Assembly (NCBI GenBank): GCA_002435705.1
Contig: DIVA01000004.1
Span: 15,405-22,646, forward strand
Reading direction: 5' to 3'
DNA length: 7,242 nt
Origin: Bacteriovoracaceae bacterium UBA6144
GTDB lineage: Bacteria; Bdellovibrionota; Bacteriovoracia; Bacteriovoracales; Bacteriovoracaceae
Shown: positions 6,233 through 7,242 of the stretch, one piece after another
Layout: each line of letters starts with the position of its first letter
How positions within the stretch are numbered: position 1 is the stretch's first letter
Made by a program: the position numbers and the translations under genes
Notes under the pieces: model-generated
Seen by the model: the letters and a program-made list of their open reading frames with translations, nothing else
Told to the model about the DNA's origin: nothing
The model's database searches: none

Positions 6233-6262
6233 GAAAGTAAAAAGATCAGGCTTTTTACTTTC
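6233..6262. repeat. Perfect 12-bp inverted repeat with 6-nt centre between divergent genes
   Basis: GAAAGTAAAAAG (6233-6244), ATCAGG, then CTTTTTACTTTC (6251-6262). The arms are exact reverse complements. The repeat directly abuts a TATATT box, so it covers the spacer and -35 region of the likely promoter of the plus-strand gene. No gene is transcribed into this spacer from either side, which argues for an operator or leader structure rather than a terminator, although a plus-strand transcript would show a hairpin followed by UAUAUUUUUG. The arms are A+T-rich, so the RNA hairpin would be moderately stable. Confidence 0.75.
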
Positions 6263-6268
6263 TATATT
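6263..6268 (+). promoter_or_regulatory. Possible -10 box TATATT for the secreted-protein gene
   Basis: TATATT lies 21 nt before the ATG at 6290, which gives a short leader that still holds the Shine-Dalgarno. The -35 position, about 17 nt upstream, falls in the inverted repeat and does not resemble TTGACA, which would suit an activator-dependent or repressed promoter. Strength is a guess. Confidence 0.35.
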
Positions 6269-6278
6269 TTTGCTTGTT

Positions 6279-6282
6279 AGGA
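6279..6282 (+). promoter_or_regulatory. Shine-Dalgarno AGGA that picks the ATG at 6290
   Basis: AGGA is 7 nt before ATG 6290. A second ATG at 6286 is only 3 nt from it and opens a frame that stops after about 30 codons, so 6290 is the real start. Confidence 0.7.
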
Positions 6283-6289
6283 TAGATGC

Positions 6290-7242
6290 ATGAGGATCAT
6301 TTTATTACTTATCTTGAGTCAGATCTATTCCAGGCCTGCGCAGGCACAGATCTTGCCTTCAGTCTTTTATCAAGGGCCTGAGGAGCAAAAAGCCTTTTGT
6401 CAGCAAACCACCACTGCCTCACAGTGGTTCTTAAAAATGACCCAGACCCTAGAAGGTCATCCTTCTCTGCAGGCATCTCGAGGACTCAAAAAAGATGTGA
6501 TGAGAAATCTTCTCGTCACTTGGTCTTATGCTGATTTGTTGCAACTTTCACTTTCTCAAAGAGATCTGGGTCCACAGGCGGCTGGAGTCATGGGGCATAT
6601 CTATGCGAATGCCTCTCACCATCTGGGGCGCTTGATAAGATTTAAGTACTGGGATCAAGTGGGCAGTACAAGTTCAGTCAGTGCCGCTGATCGTAGCCTT
6701 ATGGCCGGAGGATTATTAGGGCAGGCCGCAGAGAGAATACCTAGAGTACTCTCTCAGCGTTTAATGCAGCATAGTTGGGACCTTTACACATCTCTCTCAT
6801 GGGTCTTAGGGGCCACAATGATGTGTGGACCTCAATACGCTCTAAGGCTGGTTGAAGAGTACCAATGCAAGAGTCGTGGTCCTTGTGAGATTTTACCAGG
6901 TCTTGTGGGAGGAGGTTTAGAGCGAGAAGCTCTTCATCATCTGAAAGCCGCTTTAAAAACCATTCAGCCTGATAGCGCTCCAAATGACCGGCAGTTAGTG
7001 GAATTTGCCTCAGCTTTCATTGTCTTTGAGCAGTTTTATCTGCAGCACACGATGTACAACCAGATGGATGTCGGCACCGCCGCTAGGCTTGGGGTTTTGG
7101 ATCCAATGAGATTTATCCCCTTTGAGGGAGTCAAGAGTTTGAGTTTTAAAGAATGGTGTCAAACTCAACCAAATTGTCGTGGAAGCTCAATGAATCTCCA
7201 GCAGAGAACTCTTTTCGACCAAACGCTTATCGCTCAAGAGAT
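6290..7242 (+). CDS. Secreted protein of unknown function (3' end beyond window)
   Basis: An open frame of 317 codons plus two bases with no stop before the right edge. It starts with ATG 7 nt after AGGA. Residues 1-19 are a short signal peptide (MRIILLLILS, then QIYSRPAQA, likely cut before Q20), so the product is periplasmic or exported. The mature part is mostly helical-looking and soluble, with six cysteines (37, 179, 193, 199, 290, 296); C193/C199 and C290/C296 are close pairs that could form disulfides. A Gly-rich turn LPGLVGGGLE lies at 202-211. I do not recognise a domain, catalytic motif or lipobox. Codon use looks like its neighbours. It diverges from the DUF2805 gene across the spacer with the inverted repeat, so the two may share a regulator. 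Confidence 0.8.
   Translation, partial: MRIILLLILSQIYSRPAQAQILPSVFYQGPEEQKAFCQQTTTASQWFLKMTQTLEGHPSLQASRGLKKDVMRNLLVTWSYADLLQLSLSQRDLGPQAAGVMGHIYANASHHLGRLIRFKYWDQVGSTSSVSAADRSLMAGGLLGQAAERIPRVLSQRLMQHSWDLYTSLSWVLGATMMCGPQYALRLVEEYQCKSRGPCEILPGLVGGGLEREALHHLKAALKTIQPDSAPNDRQLVEFASAFIVFEQFYLQHTMYNQMDVGTAARLGVLDPMRFIPFEGVKSLSFKEWCQTQPNCRGSSMNLQQRTLFDQTLIAQE

Noticed and set aside
6233..6272. Rho-independent terminator reading of the 12-bp inverted repeat
   Set aside because: A hairpin followed by a U-rich stretch is present on the plus strand, but no plus-strand gene ends upstream of it and the minus-strand gene starts away from it. An operator or leader role fits the context better, though attenuation is not excluded.
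6286..6290. Alternative start ATG at 6286 for the secreted-protein gene
   Set aside because: It is in a different frame that ends after about 30 codons, and it is too close (3 nt) to the AGGA site.
6741..6983. Minus-strand open frame of 80 codons opposite the secreted-protein gene
   Set aside because: The plus-strand frame has a signal peptide, a good Shine-Dalgarno and no stop over 950 nt; the antisense frame has none of these.

Overview
The window looks like chromosomal DNA from a Gram-negative bacterium with GC in the mid-40s per cent by eye. Two or three products carry Sec signal peptides, and no phage, IS, tRNA, rRNA or CRISPR sequence is visible. The protein styles (an RhlE-type helicase, a CsgA/C-factor-like SDR, a DUF2805 protein, a COG3146 acyltransferase-like protein, small periplasmic proteins) fit a proteobacterium in the broad sense. 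Bdellovibrionota is my best guess, but that is an inference and no marker gene settles it.

Layout. Positions 5077 down to 1 hold six minus-strand genes packed head to tail: a COG3146 (FemAB/GNAT-like) protein; a secreted poly(3-hydroxybutyrate) depolymerase/feruloyl-esterase-type hydrolase; a fusion of a DUF2878 membrane domain to a classical short-chain dehydrogenase (SDR); a periplasmic single-domain rhodanese; a YeiH-family (UPF0324) membrane protein; and the N-terminal third of an RhlE-type DEAD-box helicase that runs off the left edge. Gaps are 28, -4 (ATGA overlap), 13, 2 and 38 nt, so the run can be read as one operon or two overlapping ones. A 65-nt divergent intergenic region (5078-5142) separates it from a plus-strand C-factor-like SDR (5143-5868). 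That gene meets a minus-strand DUF2805/TIGR03643 gene (5869-6174) with no base between the two stop codons. A second divergent region (6175-6289) carries a perfect 12-bp inverted repeat and a TATATT box. Beyond it lies a plus-strand gene for an unrecognised secreted protein that is still open at the right edge.

How the genes may work together. The rhodanese and YeiH pair is a plausible sulfur-handling couple, because both families are linked to sulfur compounds and the two genes are 2 nt apart. The DUF2878-SDR fusion, the second SDR, DUF2805 and COG3146 are families that I recall recurring near photolyase/cryptochrome and modified-fatty-acid genes in other Proteobacteria. None of those marker genes is in this window, so a lipid or photo-oxidative-stress role is a hypothesis only. 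The most unusual object is the DUF2878-SDR fusion; the next is the inverted repeat at 6233-6262.
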